Shown here: piece after piece, positions 53,024-63,499 of the stretch
Layout: each line of letters opens with the position of its first letter
Position numbering within the stretch: position 1 is the first letter of the stretch
NCBI RefSeq assembly: GCF_000372525.1
Contig: NZ_AQUR01000100.1
Span: forward strand, 1-64,000
Reading direction: 5' to 3'
Length of the DNA stretch: 64,000 bases
Source of the DNA: Cupriavidus neocaledonicus
GTDB taxonomy: Bacteria; Pseudomonadota; Gammaproteobacteria; Burkholderiales; Burkholderiaceae
Position numbers and translations under genes: made by a program
Notes under the pieces: model-generated
What the model was told of the DNA's origin: nothing
Database searches by the model: none
Seen by the model: only the letters and a program-made list of their open reading frames with translations

Positions 53024-54079
53024 TTAGGGTGCCGTTTTTCTTGCAGCCATCGCCCTGTCCACCACCTCCGCCTGCAGCGCCTCGCTGGGATTGTCGAATG
53101 CCTGCCCGCGCAGCGTGTCCAGTTGCTGCCGCCGGTCCTGCTCCGACAACCCCGAAAACGACTCGATCTGCGCGCGGCGCGCGGCATAGTCGTGGTAGCG
53201 CTGCTGCCATGACTGCTCGGCCTGCGCCTGCTGCTGGTAGCGCTGCCCCACCTCGGGACCGTAGGCCTGCGCCAGCGCTGCGCTGATATCCTGCGTGGTG
53301 CGTCCGGCCGCCTGCAGGTCGGCGATGGTCTGGCTGATGGCCTGCGGGCGCACGCTGGCCGCGCGCGCGGCGCGCAAGGGTTCAGGCAGCGCGGCATCGA
53401 GCTCGGCCAGCCGCTGTCGCCGCTGCGCGTCGTCCAGGCCTGCCTGCGCCGCGATCTCCAGCCGCGCCAGCATGGCCTCGTCATAGGCCTGCTCGTCGCC
53501 GAACCAGGCCTGCGCCACCTCGGGCAGCCAGCGCTGGCGCGCCGCGTTGCGCTGCGCCAGCAGCGCGCGCAGCCGCTGCACCTGCTGTGCATCCAGCCTG
53601 CCGTCCGCATCCGCCAGCGGCTTGTGCGCGGCCTCGGGCTGGATCTCGGCCAGGCAGGCCACATAGCGGCGCCACAGCTGCCACGCCTGCCCGGCCGCGG
53701 GCTGCGGCACATGGCGGCGGATATCGTCATGCACCAGCGCATCGAGCGCATCGAGCGCATCGATGCCGCCGGCATCGTGGCGCGCACTCAGGAAATAATC
53801 GAAATAGGTGCGCAGCGCCCGCGTCAGCCGCAGGTTGCCCGCGGCATCGGCCTCGGGACCCGCGGGCATCTCCACGCCGGCGAGCGATGGCCAGGTGGCG
53901 GCGCCCGCGGGCGCCGGATCCGCCGATGGCGCAAGCGGACCCGCGGCGATCGCCAGCGCCGCCTGCTGCGGCCCGGGCGCCGGCGCCCGCGGCATGGTCA
54001 GCCAGTACACCGCTGCCGCCGCGACGGCGGCCGGCAGCAAGGCCAGCGAGATCCTTGGCGCACGCTCAGAGCTGGTCAT
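53024..54079 (-). CDS. Lipase-specific foldase (lipase chaperone)
   Basis: The 351-residue protein has an N-terminal membrane anchor (ISLALLPAAVAAAAVYWL), a Pro/Ala linker, and the helical foldase domain. The steric-chaperone motif is seen as RALRTYFDYFLSARHD (family form R-x-x-FDY-F-LSA). It folds the secreted lipase encoded just upstream in the periplasm. The start at 54079 overlaps the lipase 3' end by 14 bases. A small in-frame repeat codes for IDALDALDAL. Confidence 0.93.
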   Translation of the reverse strand: MTSSERAPRISLALLPAAVAAAAVYWLTMPRAPAPGPQQAALAIAAGPLAPSADPAPAGAATWPSLAGVEMPAGPEADAAGNLRLTRALRTYFDYFLSARHDAGGIDALDALDALVHDDIRRHVPQPAAGQAWQLWRRYVACLAEIQPEAAHKPLADADGRLDAQQVQRLRALLAQRNAARQRWLPEVAQAWFGDEQAYDEAMLARLEIAAQAGLDDAQRRQRLAELDAALPEPLRAARAASVRPQAISQTIADLQAAGRTTQDISAALAQAYGPEVGQRYQQQAQAEQSWQQRYHDYAARRAQIESFSGLSEQDRRQQLDTLRGQAFDNPSEALQAEVVDRAMAARKTAP

Positions 54080-55187
54080 TGCGCAGCCGGTTGGCGTGGT
54101 TAAGGATGACCGTGCGCGGATCGGCATCCTGGTACAGCCCCGCCATCTGGTTGACCTCGTCGAGATGGTTCCAGTAATAGCCGGTGGCCAGCACCCGGCC
54201 CCACTTGCTGCTGCAGACCGAGACCAGGCCGTCATTGGCGCCCGCGCCCTTCAGCGCCATCAGCCCCGCCGAGGTCGACATCATCACCGTGGACGGGTCC
54301 AGCAGGTTGGAGCGCAGCAGGCTGAGCGGCCCGCCCTGCCCGGTCCACGAATACGCGGCCTGGGTATGGGTGACGAGATTGCCCGCGGCGTCGCGCGCCT
54401 GGCGCAGTTCGGACACGGCGCCGGCGCTGTCGCAGTCCGCGCCCAGCGCCGATTTCGTGCCCGGCACCAGCGTGGCGTCGAGCCGCGCATTCTGCTCGGC
54501 GGCGCCGCGCGTGGTCAGGCTCTCGAGCGAGGCCAGCGCATCCTGGTCCAGCGCCTGCCCGTTGCTGATGCCGTTGAACCAGCCGACCGTATCGAACACG
54601 CCCCGGATCAGGCTGACCAGCACCGGACCGGCAATCGGGATGGTGCCGATGCCGCGGATCAGGTCGAGCACGGTGTCGGCCACTTCGCTGCCGCGGTGCG
54701 GGCTGCCGATGGTGGTGACCGAGGCCACGTCCTGCGGCGACATCGCCGCCAGCACGCGCGCGGTGGGCCCGCCCTGGCTGTGGCCGATCAGGTTGACCTT
54801 GTCGGCGCCGCTTTCCAGCTTGACCGCGCGCACATAGGCCTGCAGCGCCAGCGCGCGCTCGGCATCGCTGTTGAACGACGGCACCGTGGCGACATAGACC
54901 TGCGCGCCATGCGCCCGCAGCACTTCGGGGATGCCATACCAGTAGTCGAGCACGCCGGCCATCTTCGCCGCGCCGGTCAGCCCGTGGACCAGCACGATCG
55001 GGTAGCGCGTCTGCGCGTAGTCGCCATTGGCGATGACCGCGGCGGCGGGGGCTGGCTGCGCCAGCATGGCGATGGCGGCCAGCGCCACGGCGGTGCCAGC
55101 CAGCCTGCGCCGGGCATTGCGGGACTGCTGCTGCGTGCGCGCTACGGGCGTGCGTTGCCCGCACGCGTGGTGTTCGCCGTGCTCCAT
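54066..55187 (-). CDS. Secreted triacylglycerol lipase (family I.2 type)
   Basis: The 373-residue precursor has a long signal region (RRRLAGTAVALAAIAMLAQPAPAAA) and starts the mature enzyme near VIANGDYAQTRYPIVLVHGL. The oxyanion segment is VLVHGLTG, the nucleophile Ser137 lies in GHSQGG, the acid in NDGLVSVCSSKWG and the His in NHLDEVNQ. Two Cys (CDSAG and VCSSK) can form the disulfide of this family. Export is probably by Sec and type II secretion. GGAG precedes the ATG at 55187. Its foldase overlaps downstream. Confidence 0.94.
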   Translation of the reverse strand: MEHGEHHACGQRTPVARTQQQSRNARRRLAGTAVALAAIAMLAQPAPAAAVIANGDYAQTRYPIVLVHGLTGAAKMAGVLDYWYGIPEVLRAHGAQVYVATVPSFNSDAERALALQAYVRAVKLESGADKVNLIGHSQGGPTARVLAAMSPQDVASVTTIGSPHRGSEVADTVLDLIRGIGTIPIAGPVLVSLIRGVFDTVGWFNGISNGQALDQDALASLESLTTRGAAEQNARLDATLVPGTKSALGADCDSAGAVSELRQARDAAGNLVTHTQAAYSWTGQGGPLSLLRSNLLDPSTVMMSTSAGLMALKGAGANDGLVSVCSSKWGRVLATGYYWNHLDEVNQMAGLYQDADPRTVILNHANRLRNDQL

Positions 55188-55276
55188 CTGGTCTCCTCGG
55201 TGGTGGGTCTTTTTATGTTGGAAGCAGTAAAGACGGCCCGCTCCGTGGAGACAATCAAAACATTAGCGGAATCCCT

Positions 55277-56164
55277 CTAAACAGCTGCTACCGCGGCGGG
55301 CTGTACCGGCATGCGGGTGCTGGAAAGCAGCTGTTCGTAGATGTAGCACTGCAGCAGCGTCAGTTCGCGCTCGGCCAGCACGTCGAAGGCAATGCCGAAC
55401 GCGGGGAAATCGGCATCGTCGCCGGCTGTGCCGGCTGGTGCCATGCGGACCCAGCCATCGATCACCACCTCGCTGTCCAGCGACGCGGTACGCAGGTTGA
55501 AGCGCAGCCGCACGCGGCTGCCCGGCGCGGGGGCCGGTGCGGTGGTCTGCACCAATGCGCCACCGGTGCTGAGGTCGGACAGCAGCGACAGGCGCGCCAC
55601 ACTGCGGTCGATGCCGTCGTCATCGCCCGGTTCGGTCAGGTACGCCGCCAGGCGGGTCGGCACGCGCGCCGCCTTGCGCACCGGCGTGGCATGCTGCTGC
55701 ACCGGCGCGGACAGGACCAGGTAGCGGAACGGGCTGCGGCACACGGCGGTGATGGTCGAGGTGAAGCTGTGGATGGCCTGCCCGGAAAAGCCGCGCAGCA
55801 CCACGCCATCGCCGGCCTGCAGCGGCAGGTCACGCCCGCCCAGTTGCGGCCAGGTGACAAAGAGGCCCTGCTCGATAAAACCGATCAGCCGGCTCGCGGC
55901 CGGGCGCGCGGCCTCGCCGTCCAGCTTGACATGCAGCAACGTGCCGACCTGCAGGCCGAGCGGCCCGCTGGCGGGGCGCATTTCGTCGGCGGTTTCGCCG
56001 CCGGCATCGTCGCGGCACACCGTGCCGTGGCGGAACACCAGTGCCAGGTCGCGCGCATCGGGGATGATGTTGCCGCTGCCGAGCACCAGGTTGCCGTCGC
56101 CATCGAGCAATGACCAGGGCAGCGGGTGGCCGACGGGAAGATCGTTAGGGGTGAGCTGGATCAT
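55277..56164 (-). CDS. PilZ-domain protein (YcgR-like)
   Basis: The 295-residue protein combines an N-terminal YcgR-like segment and a PilZ domain. The c-di-GMP site is seen as RKAARVPTRLAAYL (R-x-x-x-R) and DLSTGGALV (D-x-S-x-x-G). It may act on motility or exopolysaccharide in response to c-di-GMP. The start at 56164 (MIQLTPNDLPVG) is used. No flagellar genes are adjacent. Confidence 0.88.
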   Translation of the reverse strand: MIQLTPNDLPVGHPLPWSLLDGDGNLVLGSGNIIPDARDLALVFRHGTVCRDDAGGETADEMRPASGPLGLQVGTLLHVKLDGEAARPAASRLIGFIEQGLFVTWPQLGGRDLPLQAGDGVVLRGFSGQAIHSFTSTITAVCRSPFRYLVLSAPVQQHATPVRKAARVPTRLAAYLTEPGDDDGIDRSVARLSLLSDLSTGGALVQTTAPAPAPGSRVRLRFNLRTASLDSEVVIDGWVRMAPAGTAGDDADFPAFGIAFDVLAERELTLLQCYIYEQLLSSTRMPVQPAAVAAV

Positions 56165-56380
56165 GGCTGTTTGCAGTTGGCCCCGGCGTGGGCGTGCTGG
56201 GACGCGACGAGCCCTTGGGCGGAACCGACGCACGGACTCCGCGGCCTGTATTGGGCTTCTATCGGCGTCCGCGCGGCGAAATTTAGTGCCGGGCAAGGAA
56301 TACCGAGGCGACATGTGTAGCATCGGCTACCTGCGGCAAGCTTGACGCGCGGCAAAGTTGGGGCCAGAATCTCGAAAAGC

Positions 56381-56397
56381 TGTCAGACAGCCTGACA
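56381..56397. promoter_or_regulatory. GntR-type operator candidate upstream of the regulator
   Basis: TGTCAG-ACAGC-CTGACA is a perfect 6-bp dyad with a 5-base centre, 12 bases before the GntR gene start. It may be an autoregulatory site. Confidence 0.5.
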
Positions 56398-56408
56398 TAT
56401 CGAGCACC

Positions 56409-57125
56409 ATGAACACGCACCTGCCCCGCCCGGCTTCGCTGGCCACCCGCATCGCGCAAACCCTGCATGACGACATCCTTGCCGGCCGCCATGGCGCGGG
56501 CGCGCGCCTGCCGGCCGAGGCCGCGCTGGCCGAGGCCTTCGGCGTGAGCCGCCCGATCGTGCGCGAGGCCATCGCGCAGCTGAAGGCCGACGGCGTGCTG
56601 GTGACGCGCAAGGGCTCCGGCGCCTATGTGTCCGACACCCCGGGCGGCCAGGCCTGGCGCGTGGCCAGCGCGCCCGACGGCGGCCCGACGCTGGCGCAGT
56701 TATTCGAGCTGCGCCGCGTGGTGGAAACCGCCTGCGCCGAAATGGCGGCGCAGCGGCGCACCGCCGCCGACATCGACGCCATCCGCGCCGCGCTGGCGGC
56801 GATGCAGGCGCAGGCCGACGGGCACGGCGACATGGCCAGCGCCGCCGCCGCCGACATGGCGTTCCACCACGCCATTGCCGAAGCCGCGCACAACCCCTGC
56901 TTTACCGGGCTGACCGATTTCGTCAGCCAGCAGATGCTGGCGGCGCGCCAGCGCGCGTGGGAGAACACCGCGCGGCTGAGCACCGCCACCGGCGCGCCGC
57001 GCGCCGCCGACCAGGAACATGCGGCCCTGGCCGAAGCCATTGCCGCCGGCGACGCTGCGGCCGCGCGCAACGCCGCGCAGCAGCACCTGGCGGCCGCCGC
57101 CGCGCGCCTGGGCCTGCCCGCCTGA
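56409..57125 (+). CDS. GntR-family regulator, FadR/FCD type
   Basis: The 238-residue protein has the GntR winged helix ([58 protein letters not shown]) and an FCD ligand domain ([49 protein letters not shown]), whose His residues bind a metal and carboxylate. It stands 37 bases before the LhgO-like gene and probably controls it. Confidence 0.93.
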   Translation: MNTHLPRPASLATRIAQTLHDDILAGRHGAGARLPAEAALAEAFGVSRPIVREAIAQLKADGVLVTRKGSGAYVSDTPGGQAWRVASAPDGGPTLAQLFELRRVVETACAEMAAQRRTAADIDAIRAALAAMQAQADGHGDMASAAAADMAFHHAIAEAAHNPCFTGLTDFVSQQMLAARQRAWENTARLSTATGAPRAADQEHAALAEAIAAGDAAAARNAAQQHLAAAAARLGLPA

Positions 57126-57162
57126 AGCCCGATCTATCGAGACCCTGAAGCAAGGAACAATC

Positions 57163-58269
57163 ATGGAAACAGTGGATTGCGTCGTGATCGGCGCCGGCGT
57201 GGTGGGACTGGCGGTCGCGCGCGCGCTGGCGCTGCAAGGCCGTGAAGTGATCATCCTGGAGGCCGAGAACGCCTTCGGCACCGTCACCAGCGCGCGCAAC
57301 AGCGAGGTCATCCATGCCGGCATCTACTATCCGGCCGGCTCGCTCAAGGCGCAGCTGTGCGTGCGCGGCAAGGCCATGCTGTACGACTACTGCGCCAGCC
57401 ACCACGTCGCGCACCAGCGCTGCGGCAAGCTGATCGTCGCCACCAGCGCGGCCCAGGTGGCCACGCTGGAAGGCATCCGTGCCAAGGCGGCCGCCAATGG
57501 CGTGGACGACCTGCGCCTGATCGACGGCGCCGAAGCGCAGGCGCTGGAGCCGCAGCTGCAGTGCCACGCGGCGCTGCTGTCGCCGTCGACCGGCATCGTC
57601 GACAGCCATGGCCTGATGACGGCGCTGCTGGGCGATGCGGAAAACGCCGGCGCGGTGCTGGCGGTGCAGTCGCCGGTGCTGGGCGGCGCGGTCACGGCGG
57701 ACGGCATCCGCCTGGAGATCGGCGCGGAAGACGGCAGCACCACCACGCTGCTGGCGCGCACGGTGGTCAATTCGGCGGGGCTCACGGCACCGGAACTGGC
57801 GCGCCGCATCGACGGCATGCCGGAAGCCCACATCCCGCCGCAGTACTACGCCAAGGGCTGCTATTTCACGCTGGCCGGCCGCGCGCCGTTCTCACGGCTG
57901 ATCTATCCCGTGCCCGAGGCCGCCGGCCTGGGCGTGCACCTGACCATCGACCTGGGTGGCCAGGCGCGCTTCGGCCCCAATGTGCGCTGGATCGACGAGA
58001 TCGAATACGGCGTCGACGCGGCCGACGCCGACGCCTTCTATGACGAGGTGCGCCGCTACTGGCCCGCACTGGCCGACGGCGCGCTGCAGCCCGGCTACGC
58101 CGGCATCCGCCCCAAGATCAGCGGCCCGCACGAAGCCGCGGCTGACTTCCGCATCGACGGCCCCGCCGTGCACGGCGTGGCGGGGCTGGTTCACCTGTTC
58201 GGCATCGAATCGCCGGGGCTGACCTCGTCGCTGGCGATTGCCGAGCGGGTCTGCGCGGTGCTGGACTGA
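57163..58269 (+). CDS. FAD-dependent oxidoreductase, LhgO-like
   Basis: The 368-residue enzyme has the FAD loop [17 protein letters not shown] and the [28 protein letters not shown] signature of L-2-hydroxyglutarate oxidases/dehydrogenases. The C-terminal [12 protein letters not shown] and [18 protein letters not shown] segments fit. The exact substrate is not shown; L-2-hydroxyglutarate or another L-2-hydroxyacid is likely. AAGGA precedes the ATG at 57163. Its 3' end overlaps the convergent MFS gene by 79 bases. Confidence 0.92.
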   Translation: METVDCVVIGAGVVGLAVARALALQGREVIILEAENAFGTVTSARNSEVIHAGIYYPAGSLKAQLCVRGKAMLYDYCASHHVAHQRCGKLIVATSAAQVATLEGIRAKAAANGVDDLRLIDGAEAQALEPQLQCHAALLSPSTGIVDSHGLMTALLGDAENAGAVLAVQSPVLGGAVTADGIRLEIGAEDGSTTTLLARTVVNSAGLTAPELARRIDGMPEAHIPPQYYAKGCYFTLAGRAPFSRLIYPVPEAAGLGVHLTIDLGGQARFGPNVRWIDEIEYGVDAADADAFYDEVRRYWPALADGALQPGYAGIRPKISGPHEAAADFRIDGPAVHGVAGLVHLFGIESPGLTSSLAIAERVCAVLD

Positions 58270-59462
58270 AGCGCGCCGTCGCCTTCCGCGCGAAAGCTCA
58301 TCGCGGCGCAAAAGGCCCCCGCCGCCGCGGCCACGGCGGCGAGTCCGAAGGTGTGCGCCGGCGCCAGCGCATTCCAGGTCCACCCCATCGCCAGCCCGCC
58401 CAGCGTGCCGCCGACGCCGTAGGAGATGCCGGTGTACAGCGCCTGCCCGCGCCCCTGCAGCGGCCCGGCAAACCATGCCTGCAGGCGCTTCAGGCTGGCG
58501 CTGTGGTGCGCGGCGAAGGTCGCGGCGTGCAGCACCTGCACCAGCGCCATCAGCCACGCCAACTGCGCGAAATAGCCGGTGAGCCCGAAGCGCAGCGCCG
58601 CCAGCACGAAGGTGCCCGTCAGGATGGTGCGCAACGCCAGCCGCGCGAACAGCAGCCCCTGGTAGTAAAAGAAGACGATCTCGGCCACCACGCCGATGGT
58701 CCACATCATGCCGATGGCGAACTTGCCGTAGCCCAGCGTCTCGAGCCACAGCGAGTAGAACACGTAGAGCGCCGCGTGCGCGAACATCATCAGGAAGGCC
58801 GACGCCAGGAACCAGGCCACGTCCGGACGGCGCAGCAGCGGCAAGGCGCGCGGCGGCGTCGTGCGCGGGCCCTCGTCGGCGGCGTCGCGCATGGTCATCA
58901 CCACCCCGGCCAGGATCGCCAGCACCGCGCTCGCCACCCACGGGAACGCGCGCATGCCGACCGCCTCGAACAGCGCTCCGCCGGCCAGCACCGCGCCGAT
59001 AAAGCCGAGCGAGCCGAACATGCGGATGCGGCCGTAGCTGTGGTCGAAGGCGCCGTAACGGCGCAGCGTGGAAATGGTCAGGGCATCGCCCAGCGGCGAC
59101 ATCGCGCTGGTCAGCAGGCTCAGCGTCAGCATCATCGCCATCATGCCGCCGTAGCTGCCGACGCCCGGCAGCAGCAGGAACGCCAGCAGCGAAGTGAACG
59201 CGCTCACGCGCAGCAGGCGCACGCGCGTGTGCATCACGTCGGAGAGCCAGCCCCACAGGTAAGGCCCGGCGATGCGGCTGACCTGGAAGCTGGCCATCAG
59301 CACGCCGATCTGTACCGGGTCGAAGCCGCGGTCGGCGAAGTACAGGCTGACGTAGGGCGAGATCAGGCCGACGTAGCCGTAGTAGCCCAGGTAAAAGAGC
59401 CCGAAGCGGGCGTGGTCGGGGGCGCCGGCGGCGCCGGCGCCTTCCCCACGGAGCGGCGACAA
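58191..59462 (-). CDS. MFS transporter (HcaT-like)
   Basis: The 423-residue protein has about 12 membrane helices and the MFS_1-like opening [37 protein letters not shown]. The [15 protein letters not shown] loop is the A-motif between TM2 and TM3. It resembles the HcaT/phenylpropionate class; the real substrate is unknown. The C-terminal 26 codons are antisense to lhgO. The start is one base from the aroC stop, so it is in the aroC operon. Confidence 0.9.
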   Translation of the reverse strand: MSPLRGEGAGAAGAPDHARFGLFYLGYYGYVGLISPYVSLYFADRGFDPVQIGVLMASFQVSRIAGPYLWGWLSDVMHTRVRLLRVSAFTSLLAFLLLPGVGSYGGMMAMMLTLSLLTSAMSPLGDALTISTLRRYGAFDHSYGRIRMFGSLGFIGAVLAGGALFEAVGMRAFPWVASAVLAILAGVVMTMRDAADEGPRTTPPRALPLLRRPDVAWFLASAFLMMFAHAALYVFYSLWLETLGYGKFAIGMMWTIGVVAEIVFFYYQGLLFARLALRTILTGTFVLAALRFGLTGYFAQLAWLMALVQVLHAATFAAHHSASLKRLQAWFAGPLQGRGQALYTGISYGVGGTLGGLAMGWTWNALAPAHTFGLAAVAAAAGAFCAAMSFRAEGDGALQSSTAQTRSAIASDEVSPGDSMPNR

Positions 59463-59463
59463 G

Positions 59464-60573
59464 TCAGCGCGTCTGGCCGGCCTGCGCGGGGATGCGCGGC
59501 GTTTCGACGCGGACGTCGCCGCACTGGGCGCGGTGGCGCAGCGCGTGGTCGATCAGCACCAGCGCCAGCATGGCCTCGGCGATCGGCGTGGCGCGGATGC
59601 CCACGCACGGATCGTGGCGGCCGAAGGTCTCGACGGTGGCGGCGTTGCCGGCCTTGTCGATCGATTCGCGCGGGGTGCGGATCGACGACGTCGGCTTGAT
59701 CGCCAGCGACACGGTAACGTCCTGCCCGGTGGAGATGCCGCCCAGCACGCCGCCGGCGTTGTTGGTGCGGAAGCCGGCGGCGGTCAGCTCGTCGCCATGG
59801 ACGCTGCCGCGCTGCGCGACGCTGTCGAAGCCGGCGCCGATCTCTACGCCCTTGACCGCGTTGATGCCCATCATCGCGTGCGCGATGTCGGCATCGAGCT
59901 TGTCGAACAGCGGCTCGCCCAGGCCCACGGGCACGTTGCTGGCCACCACCTCGATGCGCGCGCCGACCGAGTCGCCGTCGCGGCGCAGCGCGTCCATATA
60001 GGTTTCCAGCTCGGGGATGATGTCGGCATTGGCGGCGAAGAACGGGTTCTCCGGCACATGCGACCAGTCGGTGAACGGCACCGCGATCTCGCCCAGCTGC
60101 GACATATAGCCCCGGATCTCGGTGCCGTACTGCTCGCGCAGCCATTTCTTGGCCACCGCGCCCGCCGCCACCACCGGCGCGGTCAGGCGCGCCGACGAGC
60201 GGCCGCCGCCGCGATGGTCGCGGATGCCGTATTTCTGCCAGTAGGTGTAGTCGGCATGGCCGGGACGGAAGGTCTCGACGATATTGCCGTAGTCCTTGCT
60301 GCGCTGGTCGGTGTTGCGGATCAGCAGGCAGATCGGGGTGCCGGTGGTCTTGCCCTCGAACACGCCCGACAGGATCTCGACCTGGTCCGGTTCCTTGCGC
60401 TGGGTGACGTGGCGCGAGGTGCCGGGCTTGCGGCGGTCCAGGTCGCCCTGGATATCGGCCTCGGTCAGCGCCAGGCCCGGCGGGCAGCCGTCCACCACCG
60501 CGCCGATGGCCGGCCCGTGCGATTCGCCGAAGGTGGTAACAGTGAAAAGCAGGCCAAGGGTGTTGCCGGACAT
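59464..60573 (-). CDS. aroC: Chorismate synthase
   Basis: The 369-residue enzyme has the three AroC signatures: [19 protein letters not shown], the central [22 protein letters not shown] and the C-terminal [21 protein letters not shown]. It converts EPSP to chorismate with reduced FMN. The start at 60573 ([10 protein letters not shown]) is standard. The next gene on the strand, an MFS transporter, follows with one base between. Confidence 0.98.
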   Translation of the reverse strand: MSGNTLGLLFTVTTFGESHGPAIGAVVDGCPPGLALTEADIQGDLDRRKPGTSRHVTQRKEPDQVEILSGVFEGKTTGTPICLLIRNTDQRSKDYGNIVETFRPGHADYTYWQKYGIRDHRGGGRSSARLTAPVVAAGAVAKKWLREQYGTEIRGYMSQLGEIAVPFTDWSHVPENPFFAANADIIPELETYMDALRRDGDSVGARIEVVASNVPVGLGEPLFDKLDADIAHAMMGINAVKGVEIGAGFDSVAQRGSVHGDELTAAGFRTNNAGGVLGGISTGQDVTVSLAIKPTSSIRTPRESIDKAGNAATVETFGRHDPCVGIRATPIAEAMLALVLIDHALRHRAQCGDVRVETPRIPAQAGQTR

Positions 60574-60655
60574 GATGGAAACCGCACAGGAATTGGGGAC
60601 GGCCTCCATTGTAAAGCCAATGGCCGGGCTCGGGCGGGCCCCGGCGGCCCCAGCG

Positions 60656-61390
60656 TCAGGCGGCGGCGCCCTGGGGCACCGGCGCCGCGGCCAGCTCCGG
60701 ATAGAACTCGGCGCGCATCCGCGCCATATAGGCCACCAGGTTGGCATGCCCCTCGGCCGCGGTGCGGATCGGGGTGTCGAATACGGGGCACAGCAGGCTA
60801 CCGGCAAAGGCGAACAGCGTGGCATCGGCCCCGCACGGCTGGTCGCCCATCAGGTAGCGCTTGTCGCCCAGGATGTCGGCAATCGAGGTCACGCCCTTGC
60901 TGGCCAGCGCCACCAGCTCGTCCTCGCTATGCCGGCCCAGGCCCTGCCCCCACAGCGTCTTGCGCACCTTGTAGCGCACCAGCCGCTCGGCCAGCCCGCG
61001 CACCGGCGCCGGCACGCTGCGGAAGAACTGCGCCGGCCCCTTGTCGAAATTGGCCTGGTCGAGCCAGCGCACCCGCGCCACCGCCCAGTAGAGATGGTCC
61101 TCCATCAGCTTCTCGGCCGCCCAGGCAATGCCGCGCTCGGCCGGGCTCAGGCCCGCGTCGAAATCGATGTGGTAAGTCTTCTCGATATGCCAGCGGATCA
61201 TGGTGGAATCGGCCACGATCCGGCCCATGTCGTCCAGGTACGGCAGCTTGCCCTTGGGCGCGCGCCGCAGGCTGCCGCGGCGCGCGTGGTACGGCAGGCC
61301 GGCCAGCTTGAGCAGCATCTCGGCCTTGGTGACGAAGGGGCTGGCATCGGGCAGCCCGAAGGCGGGGCCGAAGGTGTAGAGGGTAATCAT
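60656..61390 (-). CDS. Glutathione S-transferase-like protein
   Basis: The 244-residue protein has a thioredoxin-like N-terminus ([36 protein letters not shown], then [27 protein letters not shown]) and a helical C-terminal domain. This layout resembles the Tom37/failed-axon-connections branch of GST-like proteins. The active-site Ser/Cys is not obvious. It lies 21 bases after the MFS-acyltransferase gene on the same strand. Confidence 0.88.
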   Translation of the reverse strand: MITLYTFGPAFGLPDASPFVTKAEMLLKLAGLPYHARRGSLRRAPKGKLPYLDDMGRIVADSTMIRWHIEKTYHIDFDAGLSPAERGIAWAAEKLMEDHLYWAVARVRWLDQANFDKGPAQFFRSVPAPVRGLAERLVRYKVRKTLWGQGLGRHSEDELVALASKGVTSIADILGDKRYLMGDQPCGADATLFAFAGSLLCPVFDTPIRTAAEGHANLVAYMARMRAEFYPELAAAPVPQGAAA

Positions 61391-61411
61391 CGGGGATCGC
61401 CTTTGCGTCAG

Positions 61412-63310
61412 CTAGCGCCAGTCGCCGCGCAGGGCCTGCACCATCTGCTGCAGCCCTTCCGGGGTCGCCGACTCGGGCGGCACCGGCTCGCCCACCACCA
61501 GCTCGAGCCGGTTCAGGATGCCGCGCCGGAACGGCCGCGACATCGCCGGCGCGCCCTTGCGCGAGAAGAAGCTGCCCCACAGCCCGCGCAGCGCCATCGG
61601 CACCACCGGCACCGGCGTGCGCCGGATGATCTGCTGCACGCCCTGCTTGAACGGATTGATGTCGCCGGTGGCGGTGATCTTGCCTTCGGGGAAGATGCAG
61701 ACCAGGTCGCCGTCGTCCAGTGCCTGGGCCACGCTGTCGTAGGCGCGCCTGAGCATCTCGGGGTCCTGGTGCGCCGGCGCGATCGGGATCGCGCGCGCCT
61801 GGCGGAAGAACCACGACAGCAGCGGCACCTTGAAGATGTTGTGGTCCATCAGGAAGCGCACCGGGCGCGGGCTGCACGCCATCAGCACCACCGCATCGGC
61901 AAAGCTGACGTGGTTGCACACCAGCACCGCCGGCCCCTCGGCAGGGATGCGCTCGGCGTTGATGCGGCGCAGGCGATAGAGGGTATGGACCAGGATCCAG
62001 GCGATGAAGCGCAGCAGGAATTCCGGCACCAGCGAATAGATGTAGACCGCCACCACCGCATTGAGCAGCCCCACCACCAGGAACAGCTGCGGGATGGTGT
62101 AGCCGGCCTGGGTCAGCGCCACGCCCAGCAGCGAGGCCGCGATCATGAAGAAGCTGTTCAGGATGTTGTTGGCGGCGATGATGCGGGCGCGGTGCGTGGG
62201 CGCGCTGCGGCTCTGGATCAGCGCGTACAGCGGCACGCTGTAGAAGCCGCCGAACATCGCCAGCAGGAACAGGTCGGCCAGCACGCGCCAGTGGTGCGGC
62301 GCGGCCAGGAAGGCGCCGATGCCGCTCAACGCGGCCGGCGCCTGCCCCTGGCTGGCAAAGTACAGGTCGACCGCGAACACGGTCATGCCGATCGAGCCGA
62401 ACGGCACCAGGCCGATCTCGACATGGCGCCCGGACAGGCGCTCGCACAGCAGCGAACCGGTGCCGATGCCCAGCGAGAACACCGCCAGCAGCAGCGTCAC
62501 CACGTTCTGGTCGCCGCCCAGCACGTCCTTGGCGTAGCTGAAGAACGAGGTCAGGAAGGTGGCGCCGAGGAACCACAGCCACGAAATGCCGAGCAGGCTC
62601 AGGAACACGGTGCGGTTGCCGCGCGCCAGCACCAGATTGCGCCAGGTCTCGGAAAACGGGTTCCAGTTGATGCGCAGGTCCGGCTGCGGCGCCGGCGACG
62701 CCGGGATCCGGCCCGCCACCAGGCGCCCGGCCACGGCGATGATCACGCAGGCCGCGCCCACGTACAGCGGCCCGACCATGGCGCCGCCCTGCTGCAGCCC
62801 GGCCAGCTCGCCGCCGATCAGCGTGCCGATCAGGATCGCGACGAAGGTGCCCATCTCGACCAGCCCGTTGCCGCCGACCAGTTCGCTCTCGTCCAGGTGC
62901 TGCGGCAGATAGGCAAACTTGACCGGCCCGAACAGCGTGGAATGCAGTCCCATCAGGAAAGTGCCGGCATACAGCAGCGGCGCGCTGTGCCAGGCAAAGC
63001 CGGCCAGGCCCAGCACCATGATGGCGATCTCCAGCGACTTGACCAGCCGGATCAGGCGCGACTTCTCCAGCTTGTCGGAGATCTGCCCGCTGGTGGCCGA
63101 AAACAGCACGAACGGCGCGATAAAGATGGCCGAGATCAGGAACGCCGCGCTGCGCGCGTCGACGCCCTCGAACAGCGCCGTGTGGTAGGTCACCAGCGAG
63201 GTGAAGGCGACCTTGAACACGTTGTCGTTCATCGCCCCCAGGAACTGGGTCCAGAAGAACGGCGCGAAACGGCGCAGGCCGAGCAGTCGGAACTGGCTGT
63301 GTTGGCTCAT
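61412..63310 (-). CDS. MFS transporter-acyltransferase fusion (LplT/PlsC-like)
   Basis: The 632-residue protein joins an LplT-like MFS domain (about residues 1-420; FAPFFWTQFLGAMNDNVFKVAF) to a PlsC acyltransferase domain (about 440-630). The acyltransferase boxes are NHVSFAD (H-x4-D) and FPEGKITATG. It probably flips lysophospholipid and re-acylates it, like E. coli LplT plus Aas, but the acyl-ACP synthetase part of Aas is absent. It is followed by the GST-like gene. Confidence 0.94.
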   Translation of the reverse strand: MSQHSQFRLLGLRRFAPFFWTQFLGAMNDNVFKVAFTSLVTYHTALFEGVDARSAAFLISAIFIAPFVLFSATSGQISDKLEKSRLIRLVKSLEIAIMVLGLAGFAWHSAPLLYAGTFLMGLHSTLFGPVKFAYLPQHLDESELVGGNGLVEMGTFVAILIGTLIGGELAGLQQGGAMVGPLYVGAACVIIAVAGRLVAGRIPASPAPQPDLRINWNPFSETWRNLVLARGNRTVFLSLLGISWLWFLGATFLTSFFSYAKDVLGGDQNVVTLLLAVFSLGIGTGSLLCERLSGRHVEIGLVPFGSIGMTVFAVDLYFASQGQAPAALSGIGAFLAAPHHWRVLADLFLLAMFGGFYSVPLYALIQSRSAPTHRARIIAANNILNSFFMIAASLLGVALTQAGYTIPQLFLVVGLLNAVVAVYIYSLVPEFLLRFIAWILVHTLYRLRRINAERIPAEGPAVLVCNHVSFADAVVLMACSPRPVRFLMDHNIFKVPLLSWFFRQARAIPIAPAHQDPEMLRRAYDSVAQALDDGDLVCIFPEGKITATGDINPFKQGVQQIIRRTPVPVVPMALRGLWGSFFSRKGAPAMSRPFRRGILNRLELVVGEPVPPESATPEGLQQMVQALRGDWR

Positions 63311-63499
63311 GGAGGGGCCGGTCGGGAGCGACCGCCAACGGAGTGGGAACGCCGGCTAGTGTGCCGCAGCCGCGGCCTTGCCGCCACCTTGCCGCCACCT
63401 TGCCCCGGCCGGGTGGTGCCAGCCGGGGGTATTTCCGCAGGCGGCGCCCGGCGGCTAGGGTGGACCGGGGGTGCCTTCAGCCGGCGCGGCCCGGCGCCA
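63311..63499. other. Intergenic region before the MFS-acyltransferase gene
   Basis: No gene seen. The undecamer TTGCCGCCACC occurs twice in tandem near 63378-63400. The rest is GC-rich with no clear promoter. Confidence 0.5.
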
